From Rugalucina vietnamica (taxonomy: Eukaryota; Mollusca; Bivalvia; Lucinida; Lucinidae), in contig OZ024876.1 in assembly GCA_964017185.1 (NCBI GenBank), positions 31,149,778 to 31,213,777 on the forward strand: DNA of 64,000 bases. Direction: 5' to 3'. This document shows positions 53,889 to 61,941 of the stretch, piece after piece; within the stretch, counting starts at the first letter, position 1; each line of letters begins with the position of its first letter. The notes under the pieces were generated by a model. The model saw only the letters and a list, made by a program, of their open reading frames with translations, ran no database searches and was not told the DNA's origin. The position numbers were made by a program, and so were the translations under genes.

Positions 53889-56800
53889 AAAGAACATTTC
53901 TCGTACACTCACACATCGGACATTTTGCCTTGTCTTGCTTTCTTTGTTCTCTGATCAGGGTTTAATTTTTATGAACTGATGATTGCGAAATATTACCCAT
54001 ACTACCTCCCTTTGAATGTTTTCACTGCATTCCAAAGGATCTAACATTTATATTTTATTTGCAGTCGTCATTATATACTATTATGATAATGCTTCCTTGG
54101 ATTATTTCCATCACCACGTTTGTCTTCGACATGAGTCTTTGCACGCGTGTAATACTATGATGTGTAACAATGATGAATTGCAAAAAAAATAACTTTTGAT
54201 AAAAGGATAACAAAGCAAAATATGAATTAACGTTCATTGGATTCTAAAATAAGAAAAATAATAAAGAAAGAAAAAAAAAGAAGAAAGAAAAGAAAAAAAA
54301 GAAAGAAAAGAAAAAAAAAAAGAAAGAAAAAAATGCCTTCATTTGGGTATCGAACTCAGAACCAAAGTTTCAAGATGCATGTGGTCAAACGGACGTCTTA
54401 ACCGCTGCACCACAGAGTCTAATACAGGTGAAACGATAAACCAATGCTTATAATTTAAATATTGCAACTATGCATTATGCCGCTTACGCGATATAAAACT
54501 TATTAGTTTTCGTGTTGTTCCGGTAAGGTTTTCGACTGTTTCCGAAGCAGTCCCGTAAGGTTTTACGAAAACTTCACCTTAGTAAAGGTCTGTCATAAAG
54601 TGTATTACAAATGCGCTTTTTAAGGAAAATCCTAGCTAAGGTAAAAACTTAACTTAAACCGCTAAGGAGACCTTAACTTAAGGAATGATTGTAATTCTGG
54701 GCCCAGGCACTTATACCATGAAACATATCGTAAGCCGAATGAGCAGCTATTTTCCCAATAGGTGGCCACTCAGTTACATTAACTTAATTAAAAATATGAA
54801 AACATACATAAGGCGCCAACAGCACAAAAAAAAATAAACACCAAGACATAAAACAAAAAGAACCACCACAGAAGTATCGCCTTGGAACGATCAGTAACAC
54901 AAAGTAACTGGCGGGCTTAAACCGGTTTTACAGGATCCTAACCTCACCCTCAGCTTCTGCAGTGGTTCATAACATTTAGTAAGTTCTTCGGTCCTCGTGG
55001 TGAATCTCTAACTAGTCAATGAATCATCAAGAACAAACAAATAAATCATGATAAACATCCTGATGAATCAAAAACAAGGACTCACAGATTGAGTAAGCTG
55101 CCCGACGATGGAGATCCCTGGGCGCCGAATAACCTACTAACTCCGGAGCAAAAGTTTACTTACTTTGCAAAGGTGGATTTTTTTTTCTAAAATCATTTCA
55201 TATGAAATATACACTTGGAAAAGTTATGGAGCGCCTAAAATTATTAATTGGTATTTATAATTTTTCTATTATTGATAATTATGACCCCCTGTACAACCGT
55301 AATAAGGTCACAAGATACATGGCTACATAATTAAAGCAGCAGAGATACAGTCTGGTTTTTGATACGGTGAGGTTTATTCAGACCAGTAGGCAATGCTAAC
55401 AGGCGACATGGATAATTCCGACCATTATGTGCTCAATTCTACAATTCCTGGTCAGCATTTTTTACTTCAAATTGGTCGATATTTCGCGTGGGCGAAATAA
55501 TATTTCGGCAATAGTCAATTGTTATCACACCGTCACTGATTTCTCTCAGGTGTTAAGTAGTGAGCCACTATGACTAGCTGCTCTGAGTACGACATCAATG
55601 GCAGCCTACGGCGGACCACCAAGTGTGATCACGGATGTTGTGGTACCTCGAGCAATCAGCAGTGTTGTGACTATGCGTAAGTATTTCTATAGCCGAGTAT
55701 CAGCAGTGTTGTGACTTTGCGTAAATACATGTATTTCTATAGCTGAGTATCAGCAGTGTTGTGACTATGCGTAAGTATTTCTATAGCCGAGTATCAGCAG
55801 TGTTGTGACTTTGCGTAAATACATGTATTTCTATAGCTGAGTATCAGCAGTGTTGTGACTATGCGTAAGTATTTCTATAGCCGAGTCAAGACGGAAATTG
55901 CAATCGAGGTTTCCATTTGGTCTGACACAAAACAGGGTGTACAGGTGCTTCACAATCTTTTTAGATAGAGATTTTTCTCATAATTATTTACATATCCTTG
56001 TGATAAACGGGGCAGCCATCCGCTTAATTTCGCAGATATCAAAAGTTTTATTGCAGGGTATGTTTAAACCGTCGATCACTGTGCTTAAAGAGAGGAAAAA
56101 TTCAAATTCAATTGGCCAGTTGCCTCGAACTATTTGATGAACCATGATTAGAATTAGACAATATAATTGTATATAACGCAAGTTCTGATTTCAAAGTCTT
56201 GTCACGAGAATAGGGTTTCCAATATTCCTTATAAAATGCACATGTTCATGTTTTCCGGGGACCCTACTATCGGTTCCATGCAGTATCACCTTTTTCTGGA
56301 ATATCTACTGGGGTTGAACATGAAGGGGGTAGGAATGCAGGTGGCAGAAGATCATTTTTATGTAATCTTAAGTATTAAAATAAATGTGTGAATTAATGAA
56401 ATCAAGTTTTCAAAGCACTGTCAACAGATCATTATTTTAATATGCAATAAATCTTAGCAAAATACCCAGACATATCTTGTGGGGTAAACTTTAAAATACA
56501 GTCAACGCTCCTCAATGAACACTTATCATCTGCGATATTTAAGGTATAATGGTCATTTGGTCAAGATATTCCAGAAACGTAAGGTGTTCCAGATACTGGA
56601 CCTACAGATCTTGGTTTCATGCAGTATCTGGATCACCTAAAGTTTTTGGAATATCTTCTGGGGGCTGAATATGAAAGGGGTAGGAATGCATATGGCAGAA
56701 GATCAATTTTGATGTCATCTTTTAAAAAACTATGTGTGAATCAATAATGAAATCAAGTTTAAATGCACTGTTCATGTTTTTAGAGCAACTACTATTATCA

Positions 56801-59190
56801 TTTGGTGAAATATAAAAACGTCATATAATTTAAGATAGTAATCATCGCTACTTCAGCCAATGCCCAGTGCCCATTATGCCTAAATTATTCCAGATGATAG
56901 TATTCATTGAGGGGCGTTGACTGTAGTTTTAAGTTAACCCCCACATCTGTTCTTAAGATATTTCTGGTTATTTAGCTAAGATCAATCGCATAATATATCA
57001 TGATCTGTTGACAGTGCTTTAAAGACTTGATTCCATTAATTCACACATTTATTCTAATACTTTAGATGGCATAAAAATGATCTTATGCCATCTGCATTCC
57101 TACCTTCTTCATGTTCACCCCCAGGAGATATTCCAAAAACTTAAGATCTTCCAGAAACTGCATTACACCAAGAGTAGGGTCCAAGGAAAACATGAACACG
57201 TGCGTTTTATAAGGAATAATGGACACCCTATCACGTGACTAGACTTTGAATTCAGAACTTGCCGCTTGTTTTATAAATTATATTGTCGAATTTTATCATG
57301 TTTCATAAAATAGTTTGAGGCAACTGGCCTTTGAATTGTTCCTCCGTTTAAGCATGGTGATCGTTGAAACATACCCTGCAATAAAACTTTTGACATCTGC
57401 GAAATTAAGCGGATGGTTGTCCTGTTTATCACCATGGGGTATGTAAATGATTATAAGAAAAATCGCTACCTATAAAAATTTTGTGAAAAACCTGTACTAC
57501 CAGCCATCGGGTTTTAATAGATTATTTTCGAAATGTCGGGTAGAAGTTCCATAAAATAGAGGCAATCACGTGTAAATTTGAAATTTCACAATGAACACGA
57601 CTTTTTCTCAGTCGGTCGCCATCTTGGACTTACAGCAGCAGCGGATGGGACCGTGCCCAGGTCAAAGCAGAGGTCAGAAGTAAAATGATGTTACATTAGC
57701 TGCGGCTTCTGTGGGTCTATTGCTGAAAAAGTTTGAGGCTATAGCCTCAAGTATATTCGGTCAATATTCCTACTAAGCCTTGGAGATAATCATCGCCGCG
57801 GTGCTAATAATGTGGCATTCGTAATAATAGTCGGCGCGGTGAATTGTGTGACTGCTGATTTGATTGTATAAAGCGTTAAGGTGTATGTCTCTGTTTCAGG
57901 AAATCTAACGTCATTATTGTTTTTGGTTGAGGGCTTGAAGTGCTACTGGTGATAATAATTGCCGTGGTGCCGTGTTGCGTACGGTTTCACGGTTTCATAA
58001 GGCAACGCAATTTTTGTGGTTTGCGTGCTTCTGGTCATATTTATAACTGCGGTGTATGTGACTAATGCATACGATTTCTGTTTTAGGTTATCAGACACTG
58101 TTATAATTGTGGTTTGCGTGCTTGGAGCTCTACTGGTCATAATAATTGCAGGAGTGCTTATCATGTGTATCATCAACAGTAAGAAACGAGACAGGGTTGT
58201 GAGAATACGTCACCCAAGACGAGGCCAAGACCATGGTAAGACTGCCAAATGTTTGATCCTACCTACATTTCGGACTCTGTTCACCAGTATGTTATATTAA
58301 AAGGTGTCTAACACTCATTTTTCTAACAATCCAAACGCACACTTTGTGTCTGGCATGCGATTTTGTAATCATATTTTTCTTTAATACATTCATTCTTTCT
58401 TACTTTCTTTTTTCTCACTGTGATGGTGGTGTTGTGTATGTATGGGAAAGGGGTCGTATTTGTATGTAGCTACTTCAAAACTGACATTACATGTCTGTTT
58501 CTAGGCAGACGAAGACAAGAGCCTCCCAAACCACCTCCATATTCAGAGTTGCCACCGGAATATGACTTATATGATGATAATCAAAATGGCCAGTCGTATT
58601 ATCTTCGCCAGTCACGTGCGACGCGCCAGTCACATGACCCTGGACACTCCTACAGTGGCGCTGTTCAATCACATAGTGGTGTTGGCCAATCACATGATAG
58701 CGTTCGTTATAATGCACAAATTCGCCAGTCCCGAAATATTGCGCAGCAACAGATAGCAGAAGAAACAGGACACACGTCAATATATGCCCGCCCACAGCGG
58801 AACAATCTGGGCGCGTACCCTCCACCTCCTACAAGTATATCTAGCTTATCCACTGTAGAGCATAGACCTACACAGAGATTAATACAAAATACTGTGAATG
58901 AAAAGGGAAACCCCTCCGCGAATAAACGGAAAGCCACGCATATCCCGGTGCCCATTAAAACTGAGAGGCGGAATAGAACGCCGTCAACGTCGAGTACAAG
59001 AGCAGCGTCAACGTCTACTGCTGGGAGGTCAGTGTCCACCATAGACTCAGCCCTGCCCGGTATGCTAGTATCAGATCAACAGAATCTCGTGAATAATCGT
59101 GAACAACGGGATACCACGAGATCCGCCATACTACGGAGGCTGCAAGCCAGGAACACGGGACTAGCCGATGTATCTAGTGATTACATTTGA
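41350..59190 (+). CDS. Gene 2: CYYR1/Shisa-like single-pass membrane protein with PPxY tail (4 exons, 339 aa)
   Basis: Exons 41350-41422 (tentative), 55565-55676, 58087-58235 and 58505-59190 join in frame (1020 nt) with intron phases 1, 2, 1, the same as gene 1. Six ectodomain cysteines (C30, C45, C49, C50, C58, C59) give KCDHGCC...QQCCDYA, close to the CYYR1 pattern C-x3-CC-x6/7-CC. A TM helix (about 67-91) is followed by NSKKRDRVVRIRHPRRG. PPPY (121-124) and PPEY (128-131) open a tail with repeated QSH motifs and Ser/Thr/Arg-rich stretches, ending LADVSSDYI. It is the paralogue of gene 1 by architecture, intron phase and cysteine register. The expected role is a membrane adaptor recruiting WW-domain proteins, by family analogy only. 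The weak points are exon 1 and the exon 2 acceptor. If exon 1 is wrong, translation could start at 55570. Confidence 0.75.
42315..42381. repeat. Palindrome of CAGTGCTGTCACG motifs
   Basis: ACTCAGTACTGTCACGGTC, AGTGCTGTCACGGTC, then GTGACAGTACTGATG and TGACAGCACTGAGTT form an inverted pair of tandem motifs. Confidence 0.85.
42981..43924 (+). mobile_element. TTAA-flanked MITE (piggyBac-like), copy 1
   Basis: The ends GGATGTTCGCTGCCAA and, inverted, TTGGCAGCGAACATCC are each flanked by TTAA (42977-42980, 43925-43928). It is 944 bp. The two other copies, at 60810-61754 (inverted) and 61942-62170, allow the boundaries to be read directly. A TTAA site is the signature of piggyBac insertions. Frames shared by the copies contain stops and look non-coding. 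Confidence 0.92.
43950..44065 (+). mobile_element. MITE-A fragment
   Basis: CGTTAGAACCGCCTAGGG, GTATACCCCATTTTACC and TGAAAGTGGTATTTAATGGG match the right half of the family. Confidence 0.6.
44286..44476 (+). mobile_element. tRNA-derived SINE with AATGGCCCTG target duplication
   Basis: Head GGCGTAGTGGTAGAGCGTC (A box) and GGGTTCGATCCC (B box), core TTGGGCAAGACACATTACC, then GGCTCCGTCCCGACATGAC. AATGGCCCTG is repeated at 44276-44285 and 44477-44486, so both ends are defined. It is a pol III-type retroposed element, same family as 28640-28775. Confidence 0.92.
44862..44912 (+). repeat. Tandem CAGTGCTGTCACG motifs
   Basis: Three copies of ATCAGTGCTGTCACG in 50 bp, right-hand partner of the cluster at 42315. 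Confidence 0.9.
45560..46995 (+). repeat. Repeat X, plus copy, interrupted
   Basis: GGTTGAAACGCACTGGTGCA, ACTGGAGTAAGATTAGAATG, a (CT)n run (45687-45725), GTTATTTGTCATGTCACCTG, GCAGAGAAGGGCGGAAGCG, TCATGGGTTAGAAGCC, then after an insertion GGTATCGAAGCAAACGTTTT and ACAACGCACTGATGG. The same sequence, inverted, lies at 50580-50940 and 52500-52680. Confidence 0.88.
45871..46762. mobile_element. Element inserted in repeat X (ATGCCCCCAAC ends)
   Basis: By comparison with the uninterrupted copy at 50816, the insertion lies between CATGTGTTT and TTTCATG. It starts ATGCCCCCAACTTTG, and GTTGGGGGCAT recurs, inverted, at 46721-46731. It contains (GTCT)n at 45915-45971 and a direct duplication of about 300 bp (45978-46270 and 46285-46570, both with GTTGACC, CATGTCC, TTATGTCCCTTTGAAA and TGTGCAAGATATCTCAAAAA). 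Confidence 0.75.
47050..47900 (+). repeat. Repeat Z, tandem triplicate, about 365-bp unit
   Basis: Units start near 47055, 47406 and 47773 (AAATAAAAATAAAACTG), each with GAACATATTAATGAGAAAG, CTCTTCAGTGACC, TAGATTTGGCAA, CGTTGGTTAGAAAAT, TCTGATTTCTCAGAATACCC and CTATGGATGATGTACGG. The third is cut at about 47897. Single-copy halves occur in gene 1 intron 3 (30345-30508, 33480-33640). Confidence 0.9.
47901..48258. other. Short intergenic or intronic stretch
   Basis: It contains CACGATT/AATCGTGG motifs repeated in both orientations (47945-48110). No gene is recognised. Confidence 0.4.
48259..48496 (+). mobile_element. MITE-A copy, full length
   Basis: CATTACGAAAACTTGCCCATGC start; GGCGAGGCGGTTCTAACG centre; ATACCCCAGTTTTGC; end GGACATGTTTTCCTGATG. 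Confidence 0.9.
48825..49030 (-). mobile_element. MITE-B copy
   Basis: GCGAAAACAAAGATGCAGACG, GCTTCGAAGTAACTGCGAAGC, GATCAGCGCC, CGCTGCACGGATAGTACAAT, TATGTCGGACCACATTG and TTGGTTTTCAGCAT follow family order. A degraded partial copy may follow at 49045-49180 (CTTCTGACCAGATCCGATAA). Confidence 0.85.
49495..49710 (+). mobile_element. MITE-B copy, left palindrome arm shortened
   Basis: GAGCCGCGTCATGAAAAGAC start, GCGAAGCTGATCAGCGC, ACTACCCGGATAGTACAT, TCGGACCTGGTCGGAAC, end CGCGTTGCGGCTC. Confidence 0.85.
49845..50020 (-). mobile_element. MITE-A copy, degenerate
   Basis: GTACCCGTTAAATCCCACT, CAAAACATACCCACAACC, GAGCAAAATTTTTGAAAATA, end GGGCAAGATATCGTGATG. The GGCGGTTCTAAC centre is deleted. 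Confidence 0.75.
50290..50480 (-). mobile_element. MITE-A copy, degenerate
   Basis: TTCCTATTTTTGCTCGACAC, ATAGGATGTGTGTACTC, GAATCGCCTCTAACATG, CATTTTTACAGCCTTGTAAG. Confidence 0.65.
50580..52680 (-). repeat. Repeat X, minus copy, carrying a TIR transposon
   Basis: The left part (50580-50942) and right part (52498-52680) are the inverse of 45560-46995 without its insertion. The junction is the TIR element at 50943-52497. CAGTGCGTTGTACC and CAGTGCGTTGCAACC mark the two outer parts. Confidence 0.88.
50943..52497. mobile_element. GGCCCAGAATTAC TIR transposon, copy 1 (1555 bp, CAG target duplication)
   Basis: Ends GGCCCAGAATTACAATGCTT and, inverted, ATTGTAATTCTGGGCC. CAG occurs at 50940-50942 and 52498-52500. 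The uninterrupted target is visible at 45745-45760 (inverse of GCCAGGTGACATG), confirming the borders. Subterminal AGGTAGACCTTAACTT and GACCTTAACTTAAG motifs repeat. It contains a T-run (51267-51306), a C-run (51641-51654) and a minus-strand tRNA-like segment (52145-52210). No transposase: non-autonomous. Confidence 0.92.
52806..54703. mobile_element. GGCCCAGAATTAC TIR transposon, copy 2 (1898 bp, CAG target duplication)
   Basis: Same ends as copy 1, flanked by CAG at 52803-52805 and 54704-54706, inserted in repeat Y. It shares internal blocks with copy 1 (GAGTGGGAGACTTTTTCA, GATGTCATGACAGGCGAG, AGATGTGCTTT, GCATTATGCCGCTTACGCG). It has a (GAAA)n tract (53853-53889) and an A/G-rich stretch at 54250-54330. 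The 80-103 codon frames at 53588-53916 cover these simple repeats and are not genes. Confidence 0.92.
54345..54425 (-). other. tRNA-like segment inside TIR transposon copy 2
   Basis: On the minus strand: CTGTGGTGCAGCGGTTAAGA (A-box-like) and TGAGTTCGATACCC (B-box-like), about 45 bases apart. A diverged counterpart sits at the same relative place in copy 1 (52145-52210). Acceptor-stem pairing is not evident, so I do not call a tRNA gene. Confidence 0.55.
55176..55564. other. Sequence upstream of gene 2 exon 2
   Basis: A+T-rich, no repeat recognised. A strong pyrimidine-CAG (GATTTCTCTCAG, ending 55549) precedes exon 2. Every reading frame from it to the exon's cysteines meets a stop (TAA, TAG or TGA at 55554-55563), so the usable coding acceptor must be a later AG. 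Confidence 0.5.
55565..55676 (+). CDS. Gene 2 exon 2 (Cys-rich ectodomain)
   Basis: It encodes TMTSCSEYDINGSLRR, then TKCDHGCCGTSSNQQCCDY, and splices at GC|GTAAGT (55677). The acceptor chosen is GTGAG|CC, the only upstream AG giving phase 1 without a stop. ATG at 55570 is an alternative start. Confidence 0.8.
55648..55886 (+). repeat. Tandem repeat made from the end and donor site of gene 2 exon 2
   Basis: Five copies of ATCAGCAGTGTTGTGACT, then ATGCGTAAGT or TTGCGTAAAT, then ATTTCTATAGC(C/T)GAGT. They alternate 44-bp and 50-bp forms (94-bp dimer). The first is the coding one. Three copies keep the GTAAGT donor, two have GTAAAT. Confidence 0.95.
55920..57520. repeat. Long imperfect inverted repeat in gene 2 intron 2
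   Basis: The left arm, about 55920-56510, and the right arm, about 56925-57520, are reverse complements (GCGGATGG(C/T)TG..CC, GCAGGGTATGTTT, CATGTTCATGTTTTCC, AGTCAACGCTCCTCAATGAA). A direct third partial copy lies between them (56600-56780, GGGGTAGGAATGCA, GGCAGAAGATCA). This is probably a transposon pair or foldback. The frames in it are shadows. Confidence 0.85.
57778..57850 (+). pseudogene. Decayed copy of gene 2 TM exon (copy P1)
   Basis: CTTGGAGATAATCATCGCCG and CGGTGCTAATAATGTGG align with the TM exon (CTTGGAG..ATAATAATTGCAGGAGTGCTTATCATGTG). GTAATAATAGTCGGCGCGG may be a further partial repeat. No intact splice sites. Confidence 0.55.
57900..57976 (+). pseudogene. Decayed copy of gene 2 TM exon (copy P2)
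   Basis: It is preceded by a good acceptor (CTCTGTTTCAG). TCTAACGTCATTATTGTTTT and GTGCTACTGGTGATAATAAT align with the real exon. In the gene's frame a TGA appears after ten codons and there is no matching donor. Confidence 0.7.
58009..58060 (+). pseudogene. Decayed copy of gene 2 TM exon (copy P3)
   Basis: TTGTGGTTTGCGTGCT, then CTGGTCATATTTATAAC and GCGGTGTATGTG, align with the real exon with a gap of about 10 bases. It lies immediately upstream of the functional acceptor. Confidence 0.65.
58087..58235 (+). CDS. Gene 2 exon 3 (transmembrane exon)
   Basis: Acceptor TTTCTGTTTTAG, donor CATG|GTAAG. It encodes LSDTVIIVVCVLGALLVIII, AGVLIMCII, then NSKKRDRVVRIRHPRRGQDH. Hydrophobic helix plus basic stop-transfer, same design and phases as gene 1 exon 3. 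Confidence 0.92.
58505..59190 (+). CDS. Gene 2 exon 4 (PPxY cytoplasmic tail)
   Basis: Acceptor CATGTCTGTTTCTAG. The frame is open for 227 codons to TGA at 59188. It starts RRRQEPPKPPPYSELPPEYD, then several QSH repeats (58660-58700), then a Ser/Thr/Arg-rich end. Frames in other phases over 58487-59042 are shadows. Confidence 0.93.
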
Positions 59191-59299
59191 AAACCTGTTA
59201 AAAATTTGAATACTTAAGAATAGTGTTTGGACAGTGCATTTCAATTGTTAGAGATATTATTAATTTTAAAATATGGGATAACCAATATTATTTGTTTGA

Positions 59300-59640
59300 A
59301 TTGATGCTTTACGCCCCAGTCAACAGCAATGGTCATGTCGGGACGTTGCCTTACCTCCATTTTATGGGACTTTTACCCAACACTAGGATGTCATGACGTT
59401 TAAAAATGCGCTTCATAAATATAACCACCCTACTAAGCCAATACGGCTTATATGTATGGATGGTTTGACTAAAACACTTTTGACATGAGCGCTTAACTCG
59501 GTTAACCAGTAATCAGATGGTCGGTCAGTAGATTAGAAGCTTTGCCTGGAGGCACAAGCAGCCCATCTATTTCTCCTAGGTCCCAATGGGCGGGGGCCCC
59601 TATTCCCGCCCGACCATCATTATTACAAGTATATGATCAG
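59300..59640 (+). repeat. Dispersed repeat C copy downstream of gene 2
   Basis: GATGCTTTACGCCCCAGTCA, GGTCATGTCGGGACGTTGCC, CATTTTATGGGACTTTTACC, GGATGTCATGACG, AAATATAACCACCC, TATGTATGGATGGTTTGAC. It also resembles internal blocks of both GGCCCAGAATTAC elements. The AATAAA at 59673 is the nearest candidate poly(A) signal for gene 2. Confidence 0.65.
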
Positions 59641-59819
59641 TACTATGTAGAAACTTTTTTGGATGTCGACAAAATAAACATGTCAACCACATACTGTAGG
59701 CTTTTCAATGGTAAAAGGTGTAAGCTGCATTGCATTTTTTCCACCATGCCTGAAGCCTTTGACCTGAAAGATGGTATAAAGATACCGTCTGGAGGATATT
59801 TACTTTTTTGATGTAAATA

Positions 59820-60345
59820 TCAAATATACCTCAATGAGTGTGTTGAAAACATCAGAATTTTCAAGAGTGCGCAGCACAAGTGGAAATTTCGATGTTTTCA
59901 ACACACAGGATGAAATATATTGGTATTTACCGAAATAAAAGTAAAGTTTCTTTTTATCTTATACGTACTCTTACATGGACATTTTCCCATTTAAGAGGCA
60001 TGCGGTGAAAATGCAGTAAAAATAAATAAGCGGCAAATTTTGGACCAAATTGTTTCTTTCATTTTAACTCTGAAAAGGAAACCCACACTTAATGTTTTCG
60101 TTCATTATAGATGTTTCAATTTCTGAAGTGAAGTATAAAAAAAATGAGTTAATCGATTGATTATTCACTGCACGATCAATGCCTCTCTCAATATACTGCC
60201 ATACGCCCTCGCGGACATTCTAGGCAGGGTTTTCTAGGCTTTTCCTTGGGTGATGTAAAAATAGGAAGCACATACAATGTACACTAAGTTATAAATCCCA
60301 CCCCATCCACCAGACGTGAAGAACATCTAACATCAACCAAATATG
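59820..60345. other. Intergenic stretch
   Basis: Nothing supported except a small inverted pair (GTGTTGAAAACATC at 59840 and GATGTTTTCAACAC at 59890). Confidence 0.4.
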
Positions 60346-60346
60346 A

Positions 60347-60572
60347 GCCACTACATAAGAAAACAAACAAAATGCTTGGGCGAAAACAAAGGTGCAGATC
60401 AGCTTCCCGGTAACTGATCAACGCCTTTGTTTTCGCTGCACGGATAGTAGAATCCTTCTTCTGCGTAAATCCGAAATTTCAAGATTCTAGCCTGCTTCTG
60501 TGACTGTACAGACTGGTTTGTGTCGCACCTGGTCAGAACCCTAAATTGTTGGTTTTCTCATACACAGGCTTA
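60347..60572 (-). mobile_element. MITE-B copy
   Basis: GAGCCACTACATAAGAAAAC start, GCGAAAACAAAGGTGCAGATC, GTAACTGATCAACGCC, GCTGCACGGATAGTAGAAT, GTCGCACCTGGTCAGAACC, end TTGGTTTTCTCATACACAGGC. Confidence 0.9.
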
Positions 60573-60809
60573 TAAAAAGTATCGAGTACATTTACAGATT
60601 AAAATTAAAACTTGATTTTCTCAAAATCCGATTGGCCAAACTAAGTAAAGTCAATGATATGCAGAGCCTACTTGGAAGGGGATAAGGAAATTAAAAATAA
60701 TCTAGGTCACATGTCCAATATGGCTGACATGCACATATTTGACAAAACTCATAAAAATCTTTTCCGGGACCGGTTGACAGATTTCAACGATACTTTCCAT
60801 GTTCATTAA

Positions 60810-61754
60810 GGATGTTCGCTGCTAACATTTGACATTTCGGAACTTCCGGTTTTTCTTTTCTTGAATATCTCGTAAACGGTTGCAGATATTTTCCTAATAT
60901 TTTATATTTGAATGCATATTGATAACATGCATAGAATGAGCCATGAAAATTATCAATCTAAGAAACTTCATTTTTTCACCCCCTTTTCTGCAACTTTTCA
61001 GAAAAGTTTAGTTGTCAGTAAAATTTAGGGGGTAGGGTAGATTAAACTTGAATATTACACATCTTCAAATTAATTGCACTAGTTCGATGTTTATTTTAGC
61101 AGCAGTATGTGTGTACATGGTCTTCTAAGTCATTCTTTGGGTCTTTGGTGTGCTGGTTTTAAAATTTAAGGTGGTTTTATGAAATGGGCTTTTAGAAACA
61201 AAACAGCCGAAAAAAGGCTGAAAATGGCGATTTTCAAGTGGTTGGTTCTCTCTTATATGCACACTACCATATATATTTCTCTCTTTTATTCGAACAATAT
61301 TACCAAGTTCTATGTTGTGTGAAAATACAAGAAAAAGTTTGAATCTACAAATATGGGTTTGGTACATTTCAAAATATTGATTTTTTCCGACTTTTCAAGT
61401 ATGGGGGTAGGGTTGGGAAAGGAATCGTAAAATTTTGTCATCCACTCCAAGTTGCAAATTTTTCTATGCTTTTGGTCCAAAATTGTCTGCGCTACGTAAA
61501 TATCATGACTTTTGAAATCATTCTAGGTGTATTTTTGTTCAAGACAGGTATGTTTCAAAGAATTAAAAATTAAATTAATTTTACCAAATTTAAAACATGG
61601 TGCTCAGAGATCTCATTCAGAGGCCTGTAGCTTGAAAAAAATGCACACTACCCTATATTTATTTTGTTTTCAAATGTCTTGTGTTATATTTTGGAATCAA
61701 AAAAGAGTGGTTAGAAAAAAAGTTTGAATACTTTTTCATTGGCAGCGAACATCC
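60810..61754 (-). mobile_element. TTAA-flanked MITE, copy 2
   Basis: Inverse of 42981-43924, flanked by TTAA at 60806-60809 and 61755-61758, 945 bp. Open frames (61125-61367, 61527-61727) mirror those in copy 1 but are broken differently. Confidence 0.92.
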
Positions 61755-61941
61755 TTAATTTAGACAGTCCATCGTCGTGTATAAATCACGACCATGGGTT
61801 TTGAATGGTTTTGAACGGTAAAAAAGCTTATATACAATTGATATTCCCAAAAGTTTTTAAGCTTGTGATCTGACAAGTGTTAGTTACAAACAGTTGACTG
61901 AGTAAATGAAGTTTTGTGAGTGTTCCAGGTCAGGATTTTAA

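Larger units (their letters stand above)
52690..55175 (-). repeat. Repeat Y, minus copy, carrying a TIR transposon
   Basis: GTACAAGTAGGCAAAGATC, GGCGCAATCAGAAAGAG and GAGGTGGGAAAAAACC lie left of the insertion. CATATCGTAAGCCGAATGAG, GGCGGGCTTAAACCGGTTTT, CTTCTGCAGTGGTTCA and CAGATTGAGTAAGCTGCCCG lie right of it. Together they are the inverse of 30509-31119. Confidence 0.88.

Noticed and set aside
53588-53916. Overlapping 80- and 103-codon frames
   Set aside because: They lie inside a non-autonomous TIR element and over a (GAAA)n tract; no domain visible.
55898-56391. Frames of 79 and 74 codons downstream of gene 2 exon 2
   Set aside because: They fall in the arm of a long inverted repeat whose other arm carries disruptive differences.
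58016-58300. 94-codon frame spanning the gene 2 TM exon
   Set aside because: It reads through the acceptor at 58086 and the donor at 58236; the spliced model with matched phases explains the region better.
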